DNA of 26,619 nucleotides from Chrysochromulina parva (lineage: Eukaryota; Haptophyta; Prymnesiales; Chrysochromulinaceae), in the NCBI GenBank assembly GCA_002887195.1, contig PJAB01000440.1:1-26619 (forward strand), in the 5' to 3' direction. A program made the position numbers and the translations under genes. Positions 1 to 9,200 of the stretch are shown here, piece by piece; the stretch's first letter is position 1; each line of letters starts with the position of its first letter. The notes under the pieces were generated by a model. It ran no database searches and was not told the origin of the DNA. It saw nothing but the letters and a program-made list of their open reading frames with translations.

Positions 1-180
1 GCGGTCGTATGCTTTCTCCATGTCGAGGAAGAGGTAGATGGCTTCTTCGTCTTCTTCTTCGATTTTAGCTTGGAGGAGTTTGAGGAGCATGAGGTTTTCG
101 GCGATGAAGGAGTGTTGAACAAAGCCTGTTTGCTGAGGTGATACGAACTGGAGTACTGCTAGGTTCATGCGTTGTGCGAA
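1..180 (-). mobile_element. Partial non-LTR (LINE-type) reverse transcriptase fragment
   Basis: The minus strand is open from a TGA at 181-183 down to position 1, where it leaves the window. Translation gives a pattern typical of the N-terminal fingers/palm part of LINE reverse transcriptases: a QTGF motif (SPQQTGFVQHSFIAEN), a short variable linker, then LFLDMEKAYDR. The last part matches the RT block in which a DxxKAFD or DxxKAYD motif carries the first catalytic Asp. The stop directly upstream suggests a truncated or decayed copy, or a junction with unrelated flanking DNA. The codons are less GC-rich than those of the neighbouring genes, which fits a mobile element. The YxDD active site and everything after it would lie beyond the left edge. 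The family assignment rests on these two motifs only. Confidence 0.7.
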
Positions 181-183
181 TCA

Positions 184-544
184 GAGTGTAAAATTTACAC
201 AGATGTTGCAATAGCGCCATGACACATCGAAATGTTCTCAATCTCATCACTTTGAGAGAGCGACTCCGCGTACAATTGTATCGTATTCACACTGTGTCCG
301 GTCACGCACAGAACCGGAGAACCGAGAACAGAGTGCGCCCGTCAAGCGTTTCCAAGTGCGAGTAGTGTACGCATCGATGAAACGATCGGGGACAGATTAT
401 ATCCTAACTGTAACGGTTCCGGAGCCCCTCCTCAGGATGCTGAATCCGCGCCGATACAACGCGAGCGCCGCTTCGAGCACCGTCTTCGCAAGACACGTCC
501 CCGAAGCCGCTCTCCCGCTCGCTCGCGCGGCGCCCGCGGCTCCG
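184..544. other. Region upstream of RPN11, no gene seen
   Basis: This holds the 5' flank of RPN11. A short perfect palindrome with 7-base arms (gtgtaaa-a-tttacac) lies at 188-202. The RPN11 frame stays open back to 356, but the residues before Met at 545 do not resemble Rpn11, so I treat 356-544 as leader. No RNA gene or convincing TATA box is visible. Confidence 0.4.
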
Positions 545-1480
545 ATGGATCGCATCCAGCGCCTGTTTCAGGCGCAGCAGCAGGCGCAGAATGGCGGCGG
601 CCCGGCGGCCGACTCGCCCGCCGTCGACACCGCCGAGCTCGTGTACATCTCCTCGATGGCGCTTCTCAAGATGCTCAAGCACGGGCGCGCGGGCGTGCCG
701 ATGGAGGTGATGGGGCTGATGCTGGGCGACTTTGTGGACGACTACACCATCAAGTGTGTCGACGTCTTCGCGATGCCGCAGAGCGGCACCGGCGTCTCCG
801 TCGAGGCGGTTGACCCCGTCTTCCAGACGAAGATGCTTGACATGCTGAAGCAGACGGGGCGGCCCGAGATGGTGGTGGGCTGGTACCACTCGCACCCGGG
901 CTTTGGCTGCTGGCTCTCGGGCGTCGACGTCAACACGCAGCAGAGCTTCGAGGCGCTCAACCAGCGCGCGGTCGCGGTGGTGGTCGACCCGATCCAGTCA
1001 GTCAAGGGCAAGGTGGTCATCGACTGCTTCCGCTCGATCAACCCGCAGATGATCATGCTCGGCCAGGAGCCGCGGCAGACAACGTCGAACGTGGGGCATC
1101 TCAACAAGCCCTCCATCCAGGCGCTCATCCACGGCCTCAACCGGCACTACTACTCGATCGCTCTCTCGTACCGCAAGAATGACCTTGAGCAGAAGATGCT
1201 GCAGAACCTGCACAAGAAGAACTGGACGGCTGGGCTGACGCTCGACAACTACGACACGCACGCGGAGGAGACGCGCGCGACCGTCAAGGAGATGGTCAAG
1301 CTCTCCGCCGCGTACGAGAAGGCTGTCAAGCAGGAGACGGAGCTCTCGTCTGAGCAGCTCGTGGTGGCCACTGTGGGGAAGATGGATGCCAAGAAGCGCA
1401 TCTCAGAGGCCATGCAGCGCCTCATGTCCGCGAACATCGTGCAGGCGCTTGGCACCATGCTCGACACCGTCGTCTTCTGA
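545..1480 (+). CDS. RPN11: 26S proteasome regulatory subunit Rpn11 (PSMD14), JAMM deubiquitinase
   Basis: This encodes the metalloprotease of the 19S proteasome lid that removes ubiquitin chains from substrates as they are translocated. The 311-aa product starts [10 protein letters not shown], close to the usual family length of about 310 aa, so I chose the ATG at 545 rather than earlier in-frame codons. The MPN+ domain covers about residues 30-165. The zinc-binding JAMM motif is intact: Glu54 in [12 protein letters not shown], then His115, His117, Ser125 and Asp128 in [16 protein letters not shown]. The C-terminal half holds the helical region used for lid assembly ([19 protein letters not shown]) and ends in LDTVVF. 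It is a single exon, unlike several neighbours. The identification is very secure. Confidence 0.98.
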   Translation: MDRIQRLFQAQQQAQNGGGPAADSPAVDTAELVYISSMALLKMLKHGRAGVPMEVMGLMLGDFVDDYTIKCVDVFAMPQSGTGVSVEAVDPVFQTKMLDMLKQTGRPEMVVGWYHSHPGFGCWLSGVDVNTQQSFEALNQRAVAVVVDPIQSVKGKVVIDCFRSINPQMIMLGQEPRQTTSNVGHLNKPSIQALIHGLNRHYYSIALSYRKNDLEQKMLQNLHKKNWTAGLTLDNYDTHAEETRATVKEMVKLSAAYEKAVKQETELSSEQLVVATVGKMDAKKRISEAMQRLMSANIVQALGTMLDTVVF

Positions 1481-2179
1481 GCCATCGAGCGAGGCGCAGG
1501 GAGCGGCACTTGCGCGCGCAGAGCCCGTCTCGCGACCGCCCGATGAGTGAGCGACGAGAGAGGGCCTGTGAGTGAATCCGGTCAGTGAGAGACCGTGTAC
1601 CAATTGGTATTGAAAGGTAGAATCACCATTGGGCTCCGGGTCCGAGCCGAGGCAGGCCTATGAAAACGAGGTCATTTTCACTTATATGACGCCAACCAAT
1701 AAACCGCTAACCGGCCTATAGGACCCACGAACGGCCGTCAAGCCGACGACGACGGAACGCGCGATGCACGATGGCTCGATGGCTCGGTCGAGTCTTAGTC
1801 GAGGTCAGAGTCCTGCCCGGGACTAACCTACGAAAGTCAAAGTGCAAACTCCCTCTACCGTACTGAACAAGCCTCGCGAGCCTACTCAAAGTCGTCAGTG
1901 GTCCGACTCACTCGACACTTCTCTCGCTCTGCCTGGCGAGCCACCGGGGTCTGACCGTCGACCGATTCATTATCTATCATAAATTGTAACGCTTGGACAG
2001 GGCCCCAGGAAGCATTGGCCGGATTTGGCGGGATGTTTGGACAAGTGTGGGGTTAAGTGTGGGGACCGTCGCGGCATCGCGGTTGCATGAGTACAGATTA
2101 CATGATTGTACAGGTTTTTTCAGTGACATCTTGAGCGCACGGCAGCCGGAGAACGGAGCGCACGGCAACCATTCTCCGA
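1481..2179. other. Intergenic region, no gene recognised
   Basis: About 700 bp lie between the 3' ends of RPN11 (+) and the 2180-2722 gene (-), so this is a convergent intergenic region. Short frames here have no recognisable protein pattern. There is a 10-bp palindrome accaattggt near 1598. I see no tRNA, repeat array or terminator. Confidence 0.4.
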
Positions 2180-2722
2180 TCAATCCCACAGGCTTCCATT
2201 CGTCCTCTTTGGCGCCGGCACCGCCGGCTGCGGGTTCCAGAGCCCGTGTTTCAGCTGTTGCTCGGCGCTCGTGAAGGGTACTTTGGTACCGAGCATGGTC
2301 GCAGCGACAGCCGCTGGGCGTTGTGGCAGGAGTTCGCTACCCCATGCCCCGGTATACTCCCCATCGCGATCGACGATGGTGACTATACCGGGAGGACTCC
2401 AGCGCGGAGCAGCAGTGAAGCGCCCCTCCGGCATATTCCGGCCCATCGACGCTGACCAGGTTCCATCCGAAATCTTCTGCGCATTCTTGAGCATGTGCTC
2501 AGTCGGCTGCTTGTTCCACGGCAGACCAGGAGCATCTTCGGCTGCAGCCTTCGTCGCCCAGTCCGATCGGTACCAGCGGAACGTGTCAGAAACATATGGG
2601 CCTGGCTTAGTATGCACAAACTCGTTGGTGGGGCGAGCGCGTGCCATGGGGTCTCTGACGCGCAGGAGCGAGAGGGTAGTGTGCTTGTTGCCCCACGTCG
2701 CCATGCCAAACTCTAGCGACAT
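2180..2722 (-). CDS. Hypothetical protein, about 180 aa, aromatic-rich
   Basis: I do not recognise this protein. The ATG at 2722 gives a product starting MSLEFGMATWGNK and ending RTNGSLWD at a TGA at 2180-2182; an upstream in-frame ATG at 2749 would add nine residues. The composition looks like real protein rather than a GC shadow, with many spaced Trp, Tyr, Phe and Lys residues (TFRWYRSDWATK, LPWNKQPTEHMLKN, RDGEYTGAWGSELL). There is no signal peptide, membrane segment or obvious catalytic motif. The short Trp/Pro/Gly-rich blocks recall small structural proteins, but that is only an impression. The 3' end faces RPN11 across about 700 bp. An upstream exon cannot be excluded. Confidence 0.55.
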   Translation of the reverse strand: MSLEFGMATWGNKHTTLSLLRVRDPMARARPTNEFVHTKPGPYVSDTFRWYRSDWATKAAAEDAPGLPWNKQPTEHMLKNAQKISDGTWSASMGRNMPEGRFTAAPRWSPPGIVTIVDRDGEYTGAWGSELLPQRPAAVAATMLGTKVPFTSAEQQLKHGLWNPQPAVPAPKRTNGSLWD

Positions 2723-2726
2723 GGCT

Positions 2727-2768
2727 TGCGCGATGGAAGCAAACAGCACCTGCGCGATGGAAACAAAC
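2727..2768. repeat. Tandem duplication, 24-bp period
   Basis: The 18-bp string tgcgcgatggaagcaaac at 2727-2744 recurs at 2751-2768 with one mismatch. It sits at the 5' end of the 2180-2722 gene and creates the optional in-frame upstream ATG at 2749. Confidence 0.75.
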
Positions 2769-3139
2769 CGCGCCTGAAGTTCGACGCCGGTCGCCGCGCG
2801 ACGAGGAAGACGTAACGGATTTGCAGTTGATTTGCATGCACACTCAGTTTGAATTCAGGATTTGAGGATTGTGTGCAAGTAACGGTGTGCAAATCCAGAT
2901 GAAATTATCCCCCCACCGGCCCCGTCCGCCTCGCCCACACTTCGTGCGATCGTGCCGCTATTTCTGCATTCTGGCGCCACCAGCGACCAGGCCAGGGTAC
3001 CGGTAAGTTTTTCCGCGTGGCGGCCTGCCGCGGTGGGAGTGGAGCTCGAGGCCGGAAAACCAAGAGATTCGAATACAACCTCGCAAACGCGTGGCCGCAG
3101 TGTATATGTAAATAGGACTCACGAGATTTTACGTCTACT
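2769..3139. other. Intergenic region between two minus-strand genes
   Basis: This 371-bp stretch separates the 3' end of the CIA30-domain gene from the 5' end of the 2180-2722 gene, so it should contain the latter's promoter. Sequence around 2840-2900 is AT-richer, with short repeats of the type gtgtgcaa. No RNA gene is seen. Confidence 0.4.
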
Positions 3140-3853
3140 TCAGTACGCCGCAATCTGCTGCACGCGCAGCTCGAAGGCGCCCTCGGAGAAGCGCGGGTTC
3201 AACGCAGAGTCGTACTCAAACTTAGAGAGCGTCAGTTGGACGGTGTTGAGCTCACGCGTGTTGAGTTTCACGCCAGGGACACGCCTCGCAAAGAGTGTCG
3301 GCACAAAAGCTGCAAAAGGAAGCCGAACCTCCTCATAGCCATCGACACCTGCCGCTGAGACGCTCTTGGCCGAGTCAAAGGCCTGAGCCCAAGCGATGCC
3401 GTTCCAGTCATACGAATCGCGCACGATGAACTTGTAGCGCTTTCCGTCGCCCTTGATGAGCAGCTTTAGGCCCGTGCAGGAAGATAAGTCGAGAGCTGGC
3501 GTGACCGCCTTGCTCCTGCAGCCGGCGAAGCCACCATTGTTCTCGGTCGAGATCGTACCGCTGAAAATTCCAACCCCGTCGCTCGTCCGGAACGTGGATT
3601 CACTCACGCCGCCCATGACGACATCATCGAGCGGCCCAAAGGTAAGCCTCGGAGCTGCGGCTGACCATAACACGTCGCCGCTCCGAAGCTGAGTCGGAGC
3701 AGAGAATCGTTGGAGAGGATTCAGCTGTTGCAGGACAGTATCGGGCCCGTTGAAGAAAAGTGTCGTGCGTGCGAAGCGCCCGAGGTCCCAAGGCTGGGCC
3801 ATCGCGGCTGTAGGCACGAGATATGCGAGCACAAACACGAGCATGTTGTGCAT
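3140..3853 (-). CDS. CIA30-domain protein (complex I intermediate-associated protein 30 / NDUFAF1-like)
   Basis: This 237-aa protein carries a CIA30 domain, a galactose-binding-like beta-sandwich known from complex I assembly factor NDUFAF1 and from algal and plant plastid proteins. The ATG at 3853 starts a hydrophobic N-terminus (MLVFVLAYLVPTAAMA) with a likely signal-peptide cleavage near residue 19, so entry to the secretory route or a complex plastid is more likely than a classical mitochondrial presequence. Key family blocks are FGPLDDVVMGGVSES (residues 72-86), FSGTISTENNGGFAGCRS (97-114), LKLLIKGDGKRYKFIVRD (129-146) and the C-terminal VQLTLSKFEYD. It is divergent from HisA, with only 185 bp between the two starts. 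The domain call is secure; the exact role, complex I or photosystem/plastid assembly, is open. Confidence 0.88.
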   Translation of the reverse strand: MHNMLVFVLAYLVPTAAMAQPWDLGRFARTTLFFNGPDTVLQQLNPLQRFSAPTQLRSGDVLWSAAAPRLTFGPLDDVVMGGVSESTFRTSDGVGIFSGTISTENNGGFAGCRSKAVTPALDLSSCTGLKLLIKGDGKRYKFIVRDSYDWNGIAWAQAFDSAKSVSAAGVDGYEEVRLPFAAFVPTLFARRVPGVKLNTRELNTVQLTLSKFEYDSALNPRFSEGAFELRVQQIAAY

Positions 3854-4038
3854 CTTTTCGAGAAGGTCAACACGGACTTATCCTCTCATTCATATGGATT
3901 TCACACCAATGCGGAGCTCGTCCCCAGGTGCGAACCGCCCCCCGTGCCCCTATAGATTCACCCCGCAACGACGCCCACGCGAAGAAGCTCTCTCAACGCC
4001 GCGTCGCGCGCGGAGCCAGACCGCGTCCGACGTGATTC
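3854..4038. promoter_or_regulatory. Shared divergent upstream region of the CIA30 gene and HisA
   Basis: The two starts are back to back with 185 bp between them, so the promoters must overlap or sit within the neighbouring gene. No TATA-like element stands out. This is inferred from arrangement only. Confidence 0.4.
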
Positions 4039-4935
4039 ATGTTGCCGAGCCAGCAGCCGCTCCTGACCACCGTCCTCGCGACGGCGGCGGCCGTTGGGCT
4101 CGTCGGCCTGCTTGTGCGCCGTCGGCGGCGGGCGCGGGCATTCGCGCGCTTTCGGCCGTGCATCGACCTGCACAGCGGCAAGGTCAAGCAGATCGTCGGC
4201 TCGACGCTCTCGGACGACCCGTCGCGTGGGCCGACGACCAACTTTGAGTCGGATAAGCCGTCGGAAGCTTTTTCAGACTTGTACCGCTGTGATGGCCTCC
4301 GCGGCGGACACGTGATCATGTTAGGGCCGGGAAACGAGGAGGCTGCAAAGGCGGCTCTGCGGGCCTATCCGGGCGGTCTGCAGGTTGGCGGCGGCATCAC
4401 GCCGGCGAACGCGGCCAGTTATTTGGAGGCCGGCGCGTCGCATGTGATCGTCACCTCGTACATCTTTCGCGAGGGCCGGCTCGACGAGGAGCGCCTTGCC
4501 GAGCTCGTGGCCACGGTAGGCAAGGAGCGCCTCGTGCTCGACCTCAGCTGCCGGCGGCGCGAGCCGGGCGGCCCGTTCTTTGTGGTGACGGATCGGTGGC
4601 AGAAATTCACGTCGCTCGAGGTGAGCCGCGAGACGCTCGCAAAGCTCGCCGAGCACTGCGACGAGTTCCTCGTCCACGCCGTCGACGTGGAGGGCAAGCA
4701 GCAGGGTGTGGAAGCAGACCTTGTTGCCATGCTCGGTGAATGGACGACGCTCCCGTGCACGTATGCGGGCGGCGCGCGCTCGCTCGCAGACCTCGAGCTC
4801 GTGTCGCGGCTGGGCGGCGGCAAGGTGGACCTCGCGATCGGATCGGCGCTCGACATCTTCGGCGGCAAGCTGCCCTATGCTGACGTGGTGGCGTGGGAGC
4901 GCCAAAAGGCCGCCGCGGCGGCGGCGTGGTGGTAG
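4039..4935 (+). CDS. HIS6: HisA/HIS6: phosphoribosylformimino-5-aminoimidazole carboxamide ribotide isomerase
   Basis: This is the fourth step of histidine biosynthesis, the Amadori isomerisation of ProFAR to PRFAR. The 298-aa protein is the eukaryotic (fungal/algal) form of the (beta/alpha)8 barrel. It opens the barrel with FRPCIDLHSGKVKQIVGSTL (residues 38-57), where Asp43 is the expected general base. Asp216 in VHAVDVEGKQQG is the second catalytic Asp. Phosphate-binding loops are QVGGGI (115-120), YAGGARS (242-248) and AIGSALDIFGG (267-276). The first 37 residues are extra: a hydrophobic stretch (LLTTVLATAAAVGLVGLLV) followed by RRRRRARAF. This may be a bipartite plastid leader, or a membrane anchor. 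No intron is needed. The function is secure; the targeting is inferred. Confidence 0.95.
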   Translation: MLPSQQPLLTTVLATAAAVGLVGLLVRRRRRARAFARFRPCIDLHSGKVKQIVGSTLSDDPSRGPTTNFESDKPSEAFSDLYRCDGLRGGHVIMLGPGNEEAAKAALRAYPGGLQVGGGITPANAASYLEAGASHVIVTSYIFREGRLDEERLAELVATVGKERLVLDLSCRRREPGGPFFVVTDRWQKFTSLEVSRETLAKLAEHCDEFLVHAVDVEGKQQGVEADLVAMLGEWTTLPCTYAGGARSLADLELVSRLGGGKVDLAIGSALDIFGGKLPYADVVAWERQKAAAAAAWW

Positions 4936-5238
4936 AGCTGCGCACGCACGCACCGTCCGGAAGCCAACTTTCCTTGTTGACCAGTTCTTGGTAGGAGCTC
5001 CTTCCACCTGGTCTTTGGTGTACAGAGGCCGGCCGCTCTCGAGGTCTCGTGTCCCGCGCGGTGGCGTTCCCGGGTAGCCGTTTGTGTGTATACAGTGCTT
5101 ATTCTGATGTGTACCTATAACGCCGCCACTACATAGTATGAGCTACTTTCCGCTTTCCGAACCGCACTTTCCGCGCGTATCCGAACCGAAACTTTCAGGC
5201 GACGGCGAAATCACTGAGGGCGGCCCGCGTGCAGTGAA
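4936..5238. other. Convergent intergenic region, no gene seen
   Basis: About 300 bp lie between the 3' ends of HisA (+) and the SH3-like repeat gene (-). There are no recognisable coding, RNA or repeat features beyond the short similar strings cgcactttccgcgc and ctactttccgctttcc near 5143-5180. Confidence 0.4.
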
Positions 5239-5865
5239 TTACCCCTCAAAGCGGTCTTCTCTCGCCGGCTGGTTTCGGATGTATTCCACCGTCTTCTCGT
5301 CGAGACCCATCTGCGCGAACGGGCTGGCATTCTTCATCTGCTCCTGCGCATAGCGCTCCAACTCGCGCTGGATGTGCGCCTGGTTCACCGGGTCGTGCAT
5401 CGCCGGTGTCCACGCCTCGCGCTTGTCGCGCTCGAGGTTAGCAGCCCGCAGCAGCATCTCCTTGAGCGAGCCGTCCATCTGCACGGCGTAGCGCTCCTTC
5501 TCCTCGTTCCAGCTGAGCACCGTGCCGCCGCAACCATTTAGCTCTGGCTTTGCCGTCAGTCCTTTTATCCGCACCTTGGTGGCAGGCGCAAAGTCGGCCT
5601 CGTCTCGCCGCTTGATCTGCAGGTTGGCGGCCTTGAGCGCGACCGACTCGCCGTTGACGACCACAGTGTACCGGCCGCTCGCCGCGTTGAACTCGCCCGC
5701 CTCACCAATCAGCCCATTGAGATCTGGCCGTGCAAGTAACCTGCTTATGAGCACTCGCTTGTTGGCTAGAGGCGCTGCCACCTCGGAGCCAGCACCGGTA
5801 ACTTCGTTGGTCTCGTCGCGCTGACTGGCCTCACGCTCCGCGTACGCACGAAGGCCTGCTGACAT
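5239..5865 (-). CDS. Hypothetical protein with two SH3-like repeats, 208 aa
   Basis: The exact gene is not recognised. I start it at the ATG at 5865 (MSAGLRAYAEREAS); the frame is open further upstream but without an earlier ATG. Two tandem modules share one pattern: residues 36-83 (RVLISRLLARPDLNG ... GRYTVVVNGE ... LKAANLQI) and 94-144 (KVRIKGLTAKPELNG ... ERYAVQMDGS ... LLRAANLE). Each looks like a small SH3-like beta-barrel of the sort seen next to zinc-finger and other adaptor domains in algal proteins, ending in AANL. The C-terminus (residues 150-208) is charged and helical (NQAHIQRELERYAQEQMKN) and ends REDRFEG. It has no signal peptide or enzymatic motif. It probably acts as a binding or scaffold protein, which is inference. 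It is divergent from the 5-phosphatase gene. Confidence 0.7.
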   Translation of the reverse strand: MSAGLRAYAEREASQRDETNEVTGAGSEVAAPLANKRVLISRLLARPDLNGLIGEAGEFNAASGRYTVVVNGESVALKAANLQIKRRDEADFAPATKVRIKGLTAKPELNGCGGTVLSWNEEKERYAVQMDGSLKEMLLRAANLERDKREAWTPAMHDPVNQAHIQRELERYAQEQMKNASPFAQMGLDEKTVEYIRNQPAREDRFEG

Positions 5866-6202
5866 GGCCTCAAATTGTCCCAGCAAGGAGGAGCGACGCA
5901 CACACTGGCGATGGACGAGTGATGGACTGTCCGTCCCGTACAAAAAGCGCAAGGGGCCCCTTGCAAAGCGAGAAGCACCTGCTTCGCAACTCGGGCCGCC
6001 GCCGAAACCAGCTCGCGGCGAGATTGTGCCCACCGAGTCAGAGGCAGATACATGTGCCCGACGCCCACAGGTTGCGAAGTTACGCCCGTTACGGCGCGCT
6101 TAAGTTTTGGGCAGCCATGTATTTCTTCTCGCGTAAGCCAGCCCAGAGGTCTCGCAGGCGTGCTAAGAGCCGCCCCGGCCGAGCAGGCCTGCTCATTCTC
6201 TA
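5866..6202. promoter_or_regulatory. Divergent upstream region of the SH3-like gene and the 5-phosphatase
   Basis: 337 bp separate the two outward-facing start codons. On the minus strand the SH3-like frame stays open to 6033, so part of this may be 5' exon or leader. No clear core promoter motif is visible. Confidence 0.35.
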
Positions 6203-9200
6203 ATGGAGTCCCACGCGGCGCAGAAGCTCGAACGGCAGCTGGTGCGCGCCTTTCCCATCTCCTCTAGCCCACATGAGACGTCCCTGACGCACAACTCCTC
6301 GACCGCCGCCGGTGCCGCAGGCCAAGGTCGAGCGGACTCGGGCGACCCTGCTGTGGGCATGCCTGGTGCAGCTGGTGGTGGGCCCACCGTACGCGGTGTG
6401 GGTCTTGTACGTGGACGGTCCCGACCAACAGTCGCAGCTCGCGGCCTGCGTCGCGGCCGCGGCCGTCATCTGGACGCTCGCGGGCGTGCTCGGCCTCTAC
6501 GCCGTCAGCCTGCGGCGCGTGCAGGCCCTCGTGGTCTTCACGAGCCTCGAGGTCTTCTCGGCGATGCTCTTATCGGGTGCCATGGCGGCGCTGCTGCTGC
6601 TCAACCACCTGCAGTGCTGGGAACAACGCGGCGTAATCATGGCTGCGTACAGGGCACGCGCGCCCTGGCTGCGCTGCTCAAATCTCACGGGGATCCTCGG
6701 CGCAACCATCTTCATGGTGATCTACCTCGGCGGTACGGCGGCGGTGGCGCTCTCATTGCGGCTGCGCATCCAGAAGACGGGCAAGCGCAACCTCAACTGG
6801 AACCAGACGAGCGCCACCGGCTGGAAGGATCGCAACGTGCGCCGTGGTGGCTCGCACGCGCTGCGTGCCATCACCAACGGAAAGGATAATCCGGGAGATG
6901 AGGATGGGCGGCTCAAATATCTCGCGACGCACGACGGACGGTACATCCAGCGCTCGCTGCTGCTGCGCTTCGCCACCGTCGAGGAGGGTGAGGCCGTCCG
7001 CCTCCTCCTCAACCTGCGCAAGGGCTACTTCAAGCACGGGAGCGCCATCTTGGGCACCAAGATCTATCTGAGCCAGGTGAGCGAGATACTGCTCGGCCAG
7101 CTCGCCCAACACAGCGCGATCTCCTCCTCCTCCTCCTCCGCCGCCGCGGCGGCCGAGCTCGACGCGTCCCCCGCGTGCGCGCCTGATCTCGCGCCCGCCG
7201 ACGTGAACGGCAAGCGGCGACGCCGTGCCGAGCACTCGAGCCGCGGCGCGGCGCCTTGCTACGACGCCGCGCTGGGGTGCGTCGAGGGGTGCCTGCGCTT
7301 CATGCGTCGCGGCATGCGCCAGCTGCGGCTGCTCGGCTGCCGCTCGCCTGCTGCAGACGAAACCGACGGGACGACCATCTACACGCTCGAAGTGCATGCA
7401 CGCATCGTCTCGGGCTGCCGCCTCCTCTTCGGACTCACCTCGCGCTCGCGCACGCTCGTCCTCCAGTTTCGTCAGGCGGAGGAGCGATCTCGCTTCCTCT
7501 CGCTCGTGCAGGCGCTGCTCCCGCCCTCGATACCCATACTCCCAGTGAGCGGAGACTTGGCGGCGGAGGTCGGCATCGGGCTAGGCGGCTACAGCGGCAG
7601 CGGCGCGCTCACTTGCCTCTCGGAGAAGGCCGGCGCACCTCAGGGAGCCGCCGACGCCATGTGTAGCGACAGCGGCGGCGGCGGCGCCGCCGTGCTGAGA
7701 AGCGAGCCTGGCCTCTTTCATCATCTGGACGTGCCGCCCATTCACACCGAGGGCGTGCCGCCCATTCACACCGAGGGAGCGGCGGCCGCGGCGGGGGAGC
7801 GACGGAGCGTCGTATCGAGCACGCACCTCGGACAGGTCCGAACGGAACGGCTGTCGCTTTGGGTGGGCAGTTGGAACATGGGTGACGCCCTGCCGCCCGC
7901 GTCGCTCGATGGGTGGATGCCGCGCGAAGCGTATGACCTGTACGCGGTCGGCGTGCAAGAACTCTCGGACGATGGGTGGCTCGCTGCACTCGATGCGCAC
8001 CTCGGCTCGAGCTACGTGCGCGTCACCGACCGACGGATGGGGGGCGTCTCGCTCGCGCTCTTCTCGCATCGTCGGCATGCGTCCAAGCTATGGGCCGTCG
8101 AGACTAGCTTCACACCTACCGGCGTCCTCGGCGTCGGAACCAACAAGGGGGCGGTAGGCGTCGCCTTCAGTGTGCGCGGCGTGCGCGTGTGCGTCGTTAA
8201 TGCGCACCTGGCCGCGCATCAGGACGCGCTGCTTCAGCGGAATCGCTCCATACAGGACATTGCAAACCACCTGCGCCTCGGGGCGACGGCGCTCGAGCTC
8301 GGCGTGCAATTTCACACGATCTGGTGCGGCGACCTGAACTATCGAGTCGACCGCGATCGGGTGGAGGTCATGCGTCTCATCCAGAAGGACCAGTGGCATC
8401 TGCTGCACGAGCACGACCAGCTCAAGCAAGAGATGGGCGCCCACCGCGTACTCTTCGGCTTCTCGGAGGCGCCTCTTCTCTTCCCGCCCACGTACAAGTA
8501 CGTTCGTCACACCGCCGCGCCGATGCTCCGCCGAACCCTCCAGCAGCAACGCGCCTTTGTAACCTTCGTCAGCAAGCGGGTGAGCGCCGTCGTGGGCGGC
8601 GCCTCACCCCCCGCGCCGAGCCGCTCGACGCCCGAGAAGCCCGAGCGCCGTGACGAGTGCCAACCAGCGACGCCTTCGGCCAACGGCAAGGAGCGCACCG
8701 GTGGTGCTCAGCACGGCGCGGCGGAGATTCCACAGCTCAAACGTCAGCAATCGAATCAGCTTCTCAGATGTCTCGACTTAAGCTCGTCCGATTGGATTGG
8801 CGCCGACGGCGGCAGCGGCCTCGAGAAGCCACGTGCCCATCTGGAGGAGCCCGACACGGCACCGCGCAGCGCGGCGGCGGGGGGCGAGCGCCGTCCGTAT
8901 GATGAGGAGAAGCAGCGCGTGCCGTCGTGGTGTGACCGTGTGCTCTCTCGCTCACTGCCCGGCCCTTACCCTCTTGAGATCACGGCAGCTGCCGAGTGCG
9001 ACGATGCGTTCTTCTACGGCTCGGACCACGCTCCCGTCCACACGAGCTTTGAGATCGAGGTGCCGGTACTGCCGACGGCCCTGCTGCTCCACCACTGCAC
9101 GATCTACCTGACGAATCTCGAGCTCTACCGGTACCGTCCGATCGCCCAATCGGATGCGGCCTATGTGCAGCAGAATCTGACCGCACGCTCGGCGCAGGGC

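Noticed and set aside
404..1261. Minus-strand frames opposite RPN11
   Set aside because: The plus strand is unambiguous Rpn11; the antisense frames have His/Arg-rich shadow composition.
3066..3085. Possible tRNA T-loop (attcgaat)
   Set aside because: No acceptor stem, anticodon arm or matching D arm could be found around it.
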